64,000 bases of DNA from Stomoxys calcitrans (taxonomy: Eukaryota; Arthropoda; Insecta; Diptera; Muscidae): NCBI RefSeq assembly GCF_963082655.1, contig NC_081555.1:92519819-92583818 (forward strand), written 5' to 3'. Made by a program: the position numbers and the translations under genes. The notes beneath the pieces are model-generated. The model was not told the origin of the DNA. It searched no databases and saw only the letters and a program-made list of their open reading frames with translations. Below, one piece after another: positions 21,173-33,399 of this stretch; position 1 is the first letter of the stretch, and every line of letters begins with the position of its first letter.

Positions 21173-23440
21173 GATGTTCAGCAGCCAGAACGAAGTCCGA
21201 AAATTCTACCAAAGTATTAAACATCAAACCGATGGCTTTGATACGGGCACATCCTCCTGCAGAGACAAAGAAGGAAACCTGGTTACTGATACAGATAGTG
21301 TGCCGAGGATATGGAAAAAACGTTTTACCCCGCTGCTAGAGTCCGACGATGGCGGCGAAGAGGATACCGCAGAACCAATCCCTGAAGATGGTATGGAATG
21401 TTTACCTCCTAGTCAGAATAAAGTTTAAGTAGATGTGACCCGACTGAAGAACAGCAAGGCAGCAGGAGTCGACGGGTTGCCGGCTGAACTGTTTTAACAC
21501 CGGAGGCGACACGCTGATAAGGCGTATGACTCAGCTTGTCTGCGCGATCTGGCTAGAAGGAATTTCAGCATACAATGTCCCGTACACAAGAAAGAAAACA
21601 CGACGGAATGTGCCAACTACAATGGAATGAGTCTCCTCCACATCGCATACATTATAGATACTATCGAGCTTACTGTGTGAAAGATAAAAGTCAAAGTCAA
21701 CGAAATAGTTGGGCCCTATTAGTGTGACTTTTGACCTGGTAAATCCACCATAGACCAGTTATTTACACTGCGCCAAATCTTGAGAAAAACCCAAAAAACA
21801 CAAATCAACACCTAATATCTTTTCGTTGATTACAATGCCACCTTCCATAGCCCTAAAAATTCCAAGGTATTTCAGGGGATGTCTGAGTTTGGTATCCCTG
21901 CAATACTGATACGACTTTGCAGGATGACGCTTGCTGATACACGCTCCTCAGTTGAAAAGGAAAGTGATCTCTTTAATATGCTGCTGGAGAAGATTATACG
22001 AGAATAGGAATGGCACACTACTCATAAGAGAACATATGCTGCTCGCCAATGCCGACCGTTCAATACCAAATGATGATTCAGACAGGTAGACAGACAGCCT
22101 ATCGTGTGATCTCTTTAATATTCTGCTGGAGAAGATTATACGAGAATAGGCATGGCACACTACTCACAAGAGAATACATGCTACTTGCCTATGCCGTCGA
22201 CATCGATGAATTAGGTCGGTTACCGGAGGTAGTAACTGCAGCCTTTGAAAGAATTGAAAGAAAATCAACGAAAGTGGGTTTGGCAGTAAATGGAGATAAG
22301 ACAAAATGGATGATATCAACTCCCACAAAGTCCTGTAAGCCCGATCAGATAAAGAACATGAAAAAATGTTCGGAACTACAACGTTGAGATAGTCAGCAAC
22401 TTTATCTACCTCGGGCGACGAACGCGCATGTGACACTGTGGAGCAGCAAAACAGTCGGTAGGACGGCGAAAATCCCATAGGGTGATCGGGATCGTGAGAG
22501 GACGAGACTATTACTGAAAGGAAGTAAGAAGAAGGTCAGGATAGCTTTTGTTGCCATAACGGGACACGTAGGACACAAGCTCACTTTTGCAAAATCGGTG
22601 TGGCAAGTGATGGCAGGTGTAGGGCATATGGGGAAGATGATGAGACGTTGGAGCCTTTCCTATGTCCTTAAAGACACCGAAACTTAGGTGGGGACACAAT
22701 ACCAGACATATACCTACTAAGGGGCGTGGTATAGAAAATAATTAGGGATTTTGTAAGCAGCACGGAATTCCTGACTTGCATTTTCTTTTTCAAGGTTACT
22801 TTTTAGTTTCTAGAGCGCATAACAAGCTGATTACTGGCTTAGGTGTATGTCCCCACACACTTTTCGATCTAACCTAATCTAATCTAACTTCTTTGGCACG
22901 GCCTTAACCGAAACAACCGAGTCCAGTTTTGAAACAAAACGAAGGATACGAATATTGGCCAACGCATGTTATTTTCGACTGATCAAGCAGATGAGAAGCT
23001 AAGCCACCTCTTGACAGACAAAAAATTACATTATACAGGACACTAATACTACCCGTGCTGTTATATGGCATCGAAGCATGGAAACTTGCGTAAGCAGATG
23101 AGGCAGTACTTGGAGTGTTTGAGAGAAACATCCATCGTAAAATATATGGACCAGTTTGCGTTAATGGAGAATATAGGCGAGTTGCATGAGCTGTATGACG
23201 ACGATAGCATTGTTAAACGCATCAAAATACAACGGCCACGATGGCTAGGTCTTGTTGTCAGAATGGATGAAGAAGCTCCAGCAAAGAAGTCTTTTGAAGG
23301 CGACCATAAAAGAAAACGCAAAAGAGGAAGACCAAAACTCCCATGAAATGACCAAGTGGAGAGCGTCATCTCGAAACTGGGCGTCAGAAATTGGAGAAAA
23401 AAACACAGAAGATCGAGGCGCCTCTACGTTCGACTAGAGG
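21173..23440 (+). pseudogene. LINE C: endonuclease/reverse-transcriptase type retrotransposon, nested and dead
   Basis: The plus-strand pieces follow ORF2 order: NEVRKFYQSIKHQTDGF and CRDKEGNLVTDTDSV (21186-21300), LKNSKAAGVDGLPAELF (21450), FDPGKSTIDQLFTLRQI-like (21735-21780), then the catalytic box LLAYAVDIDELGRLP (22175-22215), in which the usual YADD is YAVD. FIYLG at 22397 is followed by an inserted LINE A, after which the thumb/C-terminal part resumes: VLLYGIEAW (23055), HELYDDDSIVKRIKIQRPRW and LGLVVRMDEEAPAKKSF (23185-23300). A 142-bp internal duplication (copies start at 21964 and 22106) repeats FNILLEKIIRE. Frameshifts and the lost catalytic Asp make it a pseudogene. No RNase H domain is seen, unlike LINE A and B. 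Confidence 0.8.
22412..22883 (+). pseudogene. LINE A 5'-truncated insertion within LINE C
   Basis: The insert starts CGACGAACGCGCATGTGACA, continues through ERTRLLLKGSKKKVRIAF-like and GVASDGRCRAYGEDDE (22595-22650), the 3' UTR GATTACTGGCTTAGGTGTAT, and a tail of CTAACCTAATCTAATCTAA. LINE C sequence (YLG then ALTETTE-like) flanks both sides. The second zinc-knuckle Cys is mutated to Tyr. Confidence 0.75.
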
Positions 23441-23606
23441 ATTAACTTTTTTGTAATGGCCAATGACGGTAAGTAAAAAGTTAATCTACAATTTACTATT
23501 TTTTTTTAGCGGATTTAAATAGCAGCAGACAAAAACCACTGCTTTTTGTATATTTGCTTTTCAACAAAAAATTAATGCATAAAATTGTTTTTTTTTTTGT
23601 TAATAT

Positions 23607-24515
23607 AAAGGGTGACTTTTTAAGAGCTATAGGAAAGTTTTTCAAAAAAAAACACATAAAATTCAGAAAAATGCATGAAATATTTATTTCAATCGACAGT
23701 ACGGTCCATATAATTTAGTGTTTGAAGATTATTTCATGCAGATGTTGACTGTGACTGCGCCTCCAATGCTTCATCCGCTTATTCCAATTTTGTCGTACTC
23801 TTCCCAATATTTCGGCTGGTATCTCACGAATAAATGCTTCAATGTTGTCTTCCAATGCGTCAATTGAAGCGGGCTTGTCTGTATAGATATAAACCTTAAC
23901 AAAGCCCCACAAAAATAGTCTAAAGGCGCGATCTAGGCTGCCAATTGACCGGTCCCGAACGTGAAATAAAATGTTCACCGAAATCGCCTCTCAATATATC
24001 CATTGTTACGCGTGCTGTGTGGCATGTGACAGCGATTTGTTGAAACCACATGTCAAGCTCTAACATTTTGGGCAAAAAAAGTTGGATATCATCTCACGGT
24101 AGTACTCACCATTCACAGTTACGTTACGATTCACATCATCTTTGAAGAAGTACTGTCCAATGATGCCTCCAGCCCATAAACCGCACCAAACTGTGGCTTT
24201 TTCTGGATGCATTGATGGCTCCTGCAATGCTTCTCGCTGATCTTCACTTCAAAATTGACAATTCTGCTTATTTCGATCCCATTGAGCCAAAACTGAGTTT
24301 CGTCGTAAAATGGAAAAAGCGCTCTATGAATATTCTTAAGAGAGCGTGCATTTTGATAATAAAATTCAATAATCAGCGTTTTTCGTTTGTGAGGCGATTC
24401 ATGGTTAAATTACAGACAAAACTTAAGATGTTTGACAGTGAAATAAAACAGGAAACGTGCGTGAGCTGTTTAAACCAGTGTTTCCAAAAACATAATAGCT
24501 TAAAAATCACCCTTT
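23607..24515 (-). mobile_element. Tc1/mariner-like element with decayed transposase
   Basis: The inverted ends are AAAGGGTGACTTTTTAAG at 23607 and CTTAAAAATCACCCTTT ending at 24515, both followed outward by TATA. On the minus strand the C-terminal frame 23978-23715 is open: FLWGFVKVYIYTDKPASI, REIPAEILGRVRQNWNKR and HSQHLHEIIFKH. Upstream pieces cover the first Asp region (minus strand near 24140-24310, LNGIE, GLEASLD) with frameshifts. The helix-turn-helix end is only a remnant. It shares its termini with the foldback at 8671-10016, so both are one superfamily lineage. Confidence 0.8.
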
Positions 24516-24740
24516 ATATAGCAAATGTCTCAATTGTTGTTTAGAAATTGAAAAATTTTGTATGGATTCATTCAAAAGTTTAAAATTTTTTACTAAATAT
24601 CAGCAAACAGTGTTTGCTAATATCAGCAGACTAATTTCTCTGGGTATAGAAATAAAATTTTAGCAAAATTTCTTATAGAAATAAAATGTTGATAAAATTT
24701 CCTAAACAGTGAAAATTTTACAAAATTTTATTCCTTCAAA
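24516..24740. repeat. 29-bp repeat fragment bordered by a CAGCAAACA palindrome
   Basis: ATCAGCAAACAGTGTTTGCT at 24599 is a palindromic border also hinted at near 16900 and 27100. Units like TTTCTTATAGAAATAAAATG follow. Confidence 0.5.
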
Positions 24741-26329
24741 AAGATCTCCCTGGTTGTTCCCACAAATCCCACTAATGTCTACAAACTAAGTTCCACCCTA
24801 GTTTCCCCTATCTAATCGACACCTAATTAGCCACATATTTTACCATCACTCATAGCCATGTTTGTTACAGACGACAGACAAGCGTTTATGTCGGCAATTG
24901 ACTTTCATCATTTGTCGTTCGTTGCATTGGTCCCCCCTCATATAGCTTTCACATTTTCCTTGGAGACAAGATGTAGCCTTTAATCCGATTCCATTACCAT
25001 CTTCCCAATCCACAAGACGGCAGTGCCTTTTAACCTTTTGTCGCATTATTGATTTTGAATGTTGTCAATTTTTCCCCCCCGTTTGCTTGTCAAAACACCA
25101 ATTGTTAGCATTCTCATATAGAGTTTAAATTGATTCCGGTGGGTGGGGCGGAGATAGAGAAGGGTGTGTAGGGAGAATATGGCGGCAGGACTCCTTTTCA
25201 ATTTGCTGAACAGTCACAAAATCTCATGTTGATTTCTTTGGTCCAAATCAACTGACAAAGAGAGAACTAGACAGATGATGGAGCAGAAGAGGAGGAGCAG
25301 GAGGAGGGAGAGGAATAGTTGTACTACCAGCAACATGACAGACAGACACAACTGCGGCGGTGGCACATTCCCACCTGTGGGCACGTGTGTGGTTTGGTTC
25401 GGCTGCTATTCGATTCGTTTATCTCTATGTCTGTCCGTCTGTCTAACCCATCGCAGTGGCATTTATCATTGTGCGGCACTCAGCAAAACTTGTTGTTGGC
25501 TTTCGTATGACATGATGTATGACTTTTTTGTGGCATGGTGGCGTGTTCCTAAAACGTTTCCCATTCTAGCATTGTTGTTGTCACTTTTGTTTGTCGGGTG
25601 TTTCCGGCAATCCTCTGAAGTAAGGCAGCAAACTGAATTTTACACAAATTCAGCTATTTTCGCTTTTGACTTCACTTGAGTGCTTTGGTTGCTTCTGAAT
25701 CCTCCGCTCCGAGGAATGTTGTTTTGCGTTTTATGGGACTAAACACTTGATGTTGCACACAGTTTTTTTTTCTTTTTGCTTTTATTCGAAGGTATGTAAC
25801 TGCAAGTTAACAAAAAAAAAAAACAACGAAAGAAACATGCAACCATGCTAAGCCAGGTATATTTGCACTTTTCAACTGGAATACCAAATGGGATAATGTG
25901 GCTTATAACGAATATGTCGACGCACTCTTGGGACACAATGTAGTGTACGTATAGCAGCTTTTATGGTTGAAGTAAGAAGGGCTCTTTATTTTTGTTTTTT
26001 TCGTCATGAGATAATAGAATGCTAGAGTTTTTTTTTTGCATACACAGCTCAGCTTGAAAGAAAAATGGGATAAACCATAATGAGGTTATTTTCTGCTGCA
26101 GTTAAAAAAGGAGTAAGAAAAAAAGAAATGAAAATCGAAAATTGAATTTTCAAAAATCGAAAAGTAGCATATTGTTAAAGATACCATGAAATAATCATTT
26201 GGCCGTAGGGATTTGCATAGCCCCTCTTCTTGCAAATGAGAAAGAATATTTTTCGAGTTTGAACTATAGCTGCGCTCTCAAGAAAAAGTAACCTTTAGAT
26301 CTGCAAACTTGGCAAAATGCTATTCCTAC
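24741..26329. other. Unique-looking block, no gene recognised
   Basis: This is the longest stretch without a repeat match. It contains the C-run TTTTTCCCCCCCGTTTG, purine-rich GGAGGAGCAGGAGGAGG and several A/T homopolymers. A 134-codon frame at 25275-25679 is composed of low-complexity Arg-rich and hydrophobic stretches. A 66-codon minus-strand frame (25046-24846) has six Cys but no signal peptide. Neither is convincing as a gene. Confidence 0.4.
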
Positions 26330-26880
26330 GACAATCTGGTATTGATTGAGGCTTCTACAGTCTCAAGAAGTCATAACGGGGTATCGGTTTTTAAGGGGCC
26401 TATATTTATTTATTAACCTATCGGGGTAGGATTCGTTGTGAGTATTGGAGTGTACTTTACGTACCAAATTTCTGTCAAATTGGGCAAAAACTAAGGCTTC
26501 TAGAAGCTCAACCCATCTGGAGATGGGTCTATATGGTAGCTATATATATTTATGAACCTATCTGGGTTGAATTTGGCGTAAGTGTTGGAGGGCATGAGTG
26601 TACTGCACATACCAAATTTATATGGGGGCTATATCAGTTAATAAACCGATACGGATCATACTTGCTTCACATGCATGAAGTCATAACACAAATCATTGTC
26701 CCAGGATCGGTTTATATGGTAGCTATAACAGGATATGCATCGATTTGGACCATACTTGACGCGATCGTTGGAAGTTGTAACAGCACACCGTGTGCAAAAT
26801 TTCAACTGAATCGGATAACAACTTCTAGAGGTTCAAGAATTCAACTCGAACCACCACTACATATGCATGCAAAAATATAA
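26330..26880 (-). repeat. HINE-family fragment, minus orientation
   Basis: Three to four degraded 153-bp-type units are present (GTCTATATGGTAGCTATA, CCAAATTTCTGTCAAATTGG, GATCGGTTTATATGGTAGCT). No terminus is preserved. Confidence 0.65.
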
Positions 26881-27386
26881 AACGTTTAGGACTTTTTTAC
26901 GACAAACAAAATTCTTTTATCACCAAGTTTTTCTCTAATTATAACCGTGTAACGATTCTCTTCAACATATCAAACGTTGGCCATAAAAGTAGCAATTTTG
27001 AACGCACACTCAACCAAAAATTGTTATTCAAAAAAGCAAAACAGTTTGCTAAAACAGCAGTTTTTGTTTGCTGAAAATGGGAAAGCAGTCAATAGCGCTG
27101 TTCCAGCAAACATAGGGCTGCTGTATCAGCAAACATTTCGGTCAGCTAAATAAGCAAACAAAATGGGCCGTTTTAAGTACAAAAATCTGCTAAAAAAATT
27201 TGTATGCTATTTTTTATTGCCTGTTATTTGTTTTGATTACTTTAGCCATTTTTTCGAAATTTTTTTGGAAGAGATGATTTTAATTTCTGGAATATTACCC
27301 TAAAGAAGCTAACCGATCAACAGATTCCTTGTACATATGACATCGCATCCACTGGCAAACATTTCGAAATGTGGCTCGCAGTTTTT
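26881..27386. other. Spacer with CAGCAAACA-type motifs
   Basis: Several CAGCAAACA and TTTGCTG words occur at 27050-27180, resembling the borders of the 29-bp family, but no array follows. The rest is AT-rich without a gene. Confidence 0.35.
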
Positions 27387-27387
27387 A

Positions 27388-27794
27388 TACCCACCACTAT
27401 AGGATAGAGGTATACTAATCTAGTCATTCCCTTTGTAACACCTCGAAATATTCATCTGCGACCCCATAAAGTATACATATTCTGGATCGTCTCGACATCG
27501 ATCGACTGAGTCGATAAAGCCATGTCTGTCCGTTCGTCTGTCAGTCAAAATCACGATAACGGTAACGCGTAAAGCTAGCCGCTTGAAATGTTGCACAGAT
27601 ACTAACTAGTCATGTAGATCATTGGGGATTGCAAATAGGCTATATCGGTTCAGATTTGGACATAGCCCCCATATAAACCGATCCCGCGATTAGACTTCTT
27701 GAGCCCCTAAAAGACTTAAATTTTATCCGATTCGGCTGAAATTTGGACTTGAATTATGACTTCGAACATCCATGCCAAGTGTGCTCCGAATCGG
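27388..27794 (+). repeat. HINE-family 5' portion, cut by LINE B
   Basis: The 5' end TTTATACCCACCACTATAGG is followed by the leader with GCGACCCCATAAAGTATACA and GCCATGTCTGTCCGTTCGTC, then two units ending at GTGCTCCGAATCGGT. LINE B's 3' tail starts at 27795. Confidence 0.75.
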
Positions 27795-29131
27795 TAGGTT
27801 AGGTTTAAGTGGCAGTCTGCCATCAGACTCACTTAGAAGCTTTCGTCCATTCTGATACCACATGAACAGAAGAAGGAAGATGCCTTCTAGTTCCTACCGT
27901 GGAACCATCCAGATTGCTTTAAAAAGCCCAACAACTTGCGAATGTTCACATTCGCTAAATCAGACAAGTTCTCAAAGAAATGAGAACAGAAAGTGGAACT
28001 CCTTCTGACTCCCAGTGCGGGACACCCACACAGAAGGTGTTTTATTGCCTCTTTTTCTTCGATAATCTCACAGCTTCTGCCAAAGTCGTTACTGGCAACC
28101 TTTAGTCTGTCACAATGTTTTCCGATTAGACGGTGACCCGTCATGACTGAGACGCCAAGTTTAGATCAGGCCACATAACTTTGGAGTACCCACCGATTCT
28201 TTTGGGACGATCAATCATCCGGCGCTTTTGGTGCCTGATCCTGAAGACTTAGTTTACATGTTGCTAGAGACATACCTACAGATACCAGTTCCCTCGGAAT
28301 TTGTACGCTAGTTCCTAGTCTCGCAAGCTCGTCCGCTCTAAAATTCCCTGGGATATCTCTGTGGCCCCGTATATAGAACAAAAGAATTTTGAATTGTTGT
28401 CCCATCTCGTTGAGAGACCTGCGACAGTCGTGGGCGGTTTTTGAATTCAGAAATACGTTCTCCAAGGCAGACTGCCTGGCTGTCTGAGAATATATTTATG
28501 CCATTCGTCATTATGACATTACATCTTAGATATTCCTCCACATCTTTAATTGGAAAGATCTCCGCTTGAGACATACTGTAGTGGTCGGGTAACCTTCTCG
28601 AAATGACCAGTTTAAATTCCTTCAGAGTACACCCCTAAGCCAACATGATCGTCTAGCTTGAAACCATCCGTATAGAAGTCTACCTAACTTCTCTTACCAG
28701 GGTTTTAGTAGTTCCAATGGGTTCTTTCAGCATTAGTGGTAAAGTAGTTTTTTATCAAAAAGCGGTTCAGGCAATGTGTAGTCCACACTGCCTGGAACAT
28801 CGGGCATTGTATCAAGGATAACACAGTATCCGTAGTTGCCGCGTGACCACAGGGAAAGCTCTCTTAGCCTCACAGCTATGCTCGCAGCAATTTGTGTGGC
28901 CACAATATTCAGAGGCATTAGGTTCAGCGTAAAATTCAGTGCATCAGATGGTGTCGTCCTTAGTGCGGCTGTGATGCACAGAGAAGCCATCCTTTGAATT
29001 CGTCTGAGTATTGAACAGTAGGTGGACTTTTGAAGCGCCGTCTACCAGGCCACAACAGCATATAGCATTATAGGTCAGCATATAGCAACTGCAGTTAATA
29101 CCCAGTGCATGAGACGCGGTCTTAACTCCCA
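27795..29131 (-). pseudogene. LINE B copy 1: RT thumb, RNase H, Cys/His C-terminus
   Basis: Reading leftwards from 29131: MASLCITAALRTTPSDALNF (28990), MPDVPGSVDYTLPEPLFDKK, then RNase H pieces QAEIFPIKDVEEYL, INIFSDSQAV (Asp) and YIRGHRDIPGNFRADELARL (His/Asp). The C-terminus is CEIIEEKEAIKHLLCGCPAL, in which the first Cys pair is degraded, followed by RKLLGFLKQSGW and a 3' tail rich in CCTAA. Frameshifts separate the blocks. The copy is uninterrupted at the position where copy 3 carries a SINE and so serves as the empty site. Confidence 0.8.
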
Positions 29132-29290
29132 ACAGACGGACGGACAGACACACGAACACCGTTAAATCGTCTTAGAATTTCACTACGATCAGAAATATAT
29201 ATACCATGTAGGGTCGGATATTTCGATGTGTAGCAAACGGAATGACTAAATGAATATCCCCCCTATCCCATGGTGGTGGGTAAAACAAAT
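29132..29290 (-). repeat. HINE-family 5' end, minus orientation
   Basis: AGACGGACGGACAGACAC, GTAGGGTCGGATATTTCGAT and CCCATGGTGGTGGGTAAAA are the reverse complement of the family's leader and 5' subterminal repeat. Confidence 0.7.
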
Positions 29291-29299
29291 TTTAAATTT

Positions 29300-29620
29300 T
29301 TTAATAAGTCTTGCAGGAAAAATTCATAATTTGAAAGACCGGTGGCTATAGGCGGAGCTCTTCCTTGTACCATCGTGCTAGAGAACCCAAGTTAGTACTA
29401 CACACTTTGACATCAGAGTCTTCGAATCCAGTGCTTGAGCGCAGCTATACTATCCACTGGAATCCTGAGTTTCGAAGGGATTTCTTTCATGGATTTCTAT
29501 TGCGGCTATTTTAATAGCAGAGAGCTTCAATTGCAGTCGCGGATTATCAGCGGTATGAGAGTCTCAGTGATAGAACGTACGGTACCGATTCTTGCTTACA
29601 TATTGAATGCCTGTGGTACT
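29300..29620 (-). pseudogene. Possible LINE E fragment: RNase H
   Basis: The minus-strand frame contains LKLSAIKIAAIEIHERN and then CAQALDSKTLMSKCVVLTW, resembling the Glu and Asp regions of a retrotransposon RNase H (a ...ALDS...SK.V pattern). It differs from LINE A and B. Stops interrupt it. This is weakly supported. Confidence 0.35.
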
Positions 29621-31850
29621 TATATATAAAAATCAATTTGTGTTTGTTTGTAGGATTGTTTGTCTGTTTGTATGTTTGAACCAATTTTCATAAATTTTTC
29701 ACAAATGGAACCTATGATCCCGTGGTAAATATAGGGTACTACATTTTTTATATCTGAATTATTTCCTTATCCTATTTTTCAGAAACCCCAGATCTCGGTG
29801 ATGGGTGGTGCGATTTACGCGAAATTTTATGTACTCTCTTATATTAACCTAAAAATAACAAGTAAGAGCGTGCTAAGTTCGGCCGGGTCGAATCTTATAT
29901 ACCCTCCATCATGGATCGCATCTGTCGAGTTCTTTGCGCAGTATCTCTTTTTAGGCAAACAAAGAATATTGAATATGGACGGAGGAGGAGGAGGAGCTAT
30001 ATCAAGTTATAGTCCGATTCGGGGCTCAAGAAGCAAAATCGGGAGATCGGTTAATATGGGAGCTGTATCAAGCTATAGATCGATTCAGACCTTAATGCAC
30101 ACGTATGTTGAAGGCCATGGGAGAAGCCGTTGTACAAAATCTGTGCCAAATCGGATGAGAATTGCGCTCTCTAGAGGTTCAAGAAGTCAAGATCTCAGTT
30201 CGGTTTATATGGCAGCTATATTAGGGTGTAGACCGATTTGGACCATACTTAGCATAAATGTTGGAAGTTTATACCAAAACACCACGTGCAAAATTACAGC
30301 CAAATCGGATAGGAATTGCGCCTTCTAAAAGCTCAAGAAATCAAGACCCAAGATCGGTTTATATAGCGGCTATATAAGGTTATGGACCGATTTGAACCAT
30401 ACTTCGCACAGTTGTTGGAAGTGATATCAAAATACTATGTGCAAAATTTCAGTCAAATCGGACGAGACTTGCGCCCTCTAGGCTCAATTACAACCGACCT
30501 TTACCAATAAGAAGTATTTATGTAAACTTCAAGCGGCTAGCTCTACTTCTTTAAAAGTTAGTGGGCTTTCGACAGACAGACGGACGGATGGACGGGCAGA
30601 CGGACGGACATGGCTAGTTCGACTTAAAATGTCGCGACGATCAAGAATATATATATTTATGGGGTCTTAGACGCATATTTCGAGGTGTTACAAACAGAAT
30701 GACGAAATTAGTAGACCCCCATCCTACGGTGGAGGGTATAAAAATTTAGTATCGAAATTTCGGATGGGGTACCTAGGGGGCTGCCCCATCTCCAAAATCT
30801 ACCAAACATATATTTAGACCCATCACGACAATATGGGACCCAAATTAAAGGTATTTAGAATAAGAAAACTCATCTGATATCTAATTGTCGGACCAAGTGT
30901 TAGGGGGACCACCCCAACCCCAAAAAAACCCTTAATCGGACATATTTACCGACCATGGCAGTATAGGACTCATATGAAAGGTATTTGCGAGTAGAAAACG
31001 AATCTGATAGCCAAATGTGGGACCAAGTTTCCGGGGGTCCACCACTTTCCCAAAACACCCCCAAACAGGTCTTATTTACTGACCATGGCAATATGGAGCT
31101 TAAATAAAAGGTATTTGAATGTAAAATACGAATATGATATCCGAATATGAAGCCAAGTGTTTGGGGCTGCCCCTCCCAAAAACACTCCCCAAGAGGACAA
31201 ATTTACAACCATAGCAATATGCGGCTCAAATAAAAGGTCTTTGGGAGTAAAACACGAATTTGATATTAATATTCGGGAAAAGTGTGTACGGGGCCACCCT
31301 ACCGACCATTCCAATATGGGGCTGTAATAAGAGGTATTTTAGAGTAGAACAAGAATCTGATATATATTTTCAGGGCCAAGTCACTGAACTGCTGCCCCAG
31401 TCCCCAAAAAACCCCCCAAACCGGTCGTGTTTGCCGACTATGGAAATAAGGGGCTCAAATGAAAGGTATTTGGGAGTAGACCACGAATCTGATATCAACA
31501 TTCGGGACCAACTGCTTAGGAGACGACCCACCCCCATAAAAACCCCCAAATAGGACGCATTTGCTCACCATGACAATTTGGATCTTAAAGGTGGATCTCG
31601 ATTGATAGTTTTTAGGGCCCATATCCCAAACCGGACATATATGCTGACTTTTGCTTTAAGGAGTTTAAAGGTATTTGAGATTAGAAAACGAATTTGATAT
31701 GCCAATTGCAATATGGGTTTCAAATAAATTATATATATTTTCAGGATTAAGTGTTTGGGCATATTTACCGACCATGTCAATAGGGGGTTCAAATGAAAGG
31801 TATTGGGAAGAAGAGTATGAAATTGATGCCCATTTTCGAAACATTTAAGA
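29621..31850 (-). repeat. ~130-bp-unit family with terminal inverted repeat, interrupted by a HINE
   Basis: The left end TATATATAAAAATCAATTTG (29621) is the inverse of the end at 50541-50569, so this family has terminal inverted repeats. After the HINE insertion (29859-30741) at least six units follow. Each contains GACCATGGCAATATGGGGCT-like, AAATGAAAGGTATTTGG-like and CCCCAA runs, with AAAGGTATTT spaced about 130 bp apart (30847, 30977, 31107). The right end is not clear. It is non-coding. Confidence 0.75.
29859..30741 (-). mobile_element. Complete HINE-family element with empty-site-defined ends
   Basis: The minus-orientation copy runs from CAAGTAAGAGCGTGCTAAG (3' end) to GGTGGAGGGTATAA (5' end). 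Removing it rejoins CCTAAAAATAA with AAATTTAGTATC, which aligns with the unoccupied site in the inverse of 45118-45140 (CTAAAAATAAAAATTTGGTA). No target duplication is seen, and insertion lies between A residues (T/T on the element strand). This is the expected behaviour for Helentron-type rolling-circle elements. It carries the hairpin TTCGGCCGGGTCGAA and about three 153-bp-type units. Confidence 0.85.
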
Positions 31851-32130
31851 AATTGTCATCATGGCGATATGGTTGATATGGACCGCAAAGAGCTTGCTCA
31901 CCTATTGCAGCTAGTCGGGGATCACTACCTCCACATGGAAATGTGGCCATAACAACAACAACAGCATCCGTCTCCCACTCCTTCTGCTGGGAAGCTAATA
32001 TTGAAGATTCCATCTCAAATCGGTATCGATGCCAGATAGTCTTCATTCCACCCATCCCATCTCTGGTATCCAAAATGGAACTGACTTTCATCAAAATTTC
32101 CTTACAAACTTCAGTAAAATTGTGATTATA

Positions 32131-32338
32131 TTGGCTTGCCCAAAAAGTAATTGCGGATTTTTTAAAAGAAAGTAAATGCATTTTTAATAAAACTTAGAAT
32201 GAACTTTAATCAAATATACTTTTTTACACTTTTTTTCTAAAGGAAGCTAAAAGTAACAGCTGATAACTGACTGAGCTGTGAAAAAATTTGTCAACGCCGA
32301 CTATATGAAAAATTACAATTACTTTTTGGGCAACCCAA
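32131..32338. mobile_element. 208-bp mariner-type MITE
   Basis: The terminal repeats are TTGGCTTGCCCAAAAAGTAA at 32131 and the complement of TTGGGTTGCCCAAAAAGTAA ending at 32338. TA lies on both flanks (32129-32130, 32339-32340). The interior is AT-rich and non-coding. Confidence 0.85.
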
Positions 32339-32340
32339 TA

Positions 32341-33399
32341 TATAAAATCTTCTCGAATTTTTTAGCAATAGAAAATTTTGCCACTTATTATATCCTTATT
32401 TCGTTTATAGTTTAAATTGAAAATTTTATGGAACACTTTGATAAAAATCAACTTTAAAACGATAAAAAAAAAATTACGATTGCTATGAATCATAGCAGGT
32501 CTTGTTCAGTTTCCACACCATCTGTTTTTCAAAGTGAATTTTTACACTCGTTGCATTAGCCATGTCATGAGAATAAAACAATTCACCACACATTGTGCAT
32601 GGACAAGGAAGTTAAATTGTTTTTCGAAAACTTTGGGTATAAAACAAAATTTTCTTCTGTGTGTGTCTATGTGGCTTGTTTTCGTGTTGATCCTTTGTGA
32701 AATATTTTTGTTGGATTATAACAATGTCATTCAATGACTTCCACATTACCTTCTCGGGCACACCGATGTTCACCTTTGTAAGCTCAGGAGATTGGATAAA
32801 ATATATGGCAGGACACTTATCCAGGATATGTTGCATGCACATGTCTAGGTGACAACAACGCTATTGCATCCGTCCATTACGACGTGACTTCCGGGTGATG
32901 AGGTTTTCATAGTTTTTCTTTGGCTTAGAAAATTTGTAAAAATAAAAAGGGGATTTTCAATGAATAACGGAGACAAGGACTAAATAGGTTGTCTTTTTAC
33001 TCCAAAAGAAAATTATGGTAACCATCATATTGCAAATAATATCTATAGATATAAAACGAAGGACTTTTGGGTTTGCTTGACTGAAAATCATAGCAGGAAA
33101 TATTATGGTCAATTGAAATAGCCATTTGGACGTTTTTCTTTTATCCTGAACAAATTTTTTTAATGGTTTATATCTGAGGGACTTCGTCTTTTCGGAAGTA
33201 ACAGCCAAACGTTAATATGCTGGCTTCAAATGTGGTCGTCTGAACACTGAAGATGCAGCACGCTGTGGTGGTTGCAAAGCGGTGGTAACTTTGGAGACCA
33301 TTTTAGGTGAGTTGCCTTGAGAGATTTATGGCTTTATATAGCTTGAGCTATATCTTTCCCTTCTATAACCACCACGAAGGAAGAAATGTTCTATTTCGA
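32341..33399. other. Unique-looking spacer, no gene recognised
   Basis: This is AT-rich sequence with short frames only. A possible old LINE or host fragment cannot be recognised. Confidence 0.35.

Noticed and set aside
24846..25046. 66-codon minus-strand frame with six cysteines
   Set aside because: It has no signal peptide, no cysteine spacing I recognise and no supporting exons. It could be an exon, but the sequence alone does not support it.
25275..25679. 134-codon open frame in a unique block
   Set aside because: Its composition is low-complexity Arg-rich followed by hydrophobic and Cys runs from simple sequence; no domain, signal peptide or splice structure is visible.
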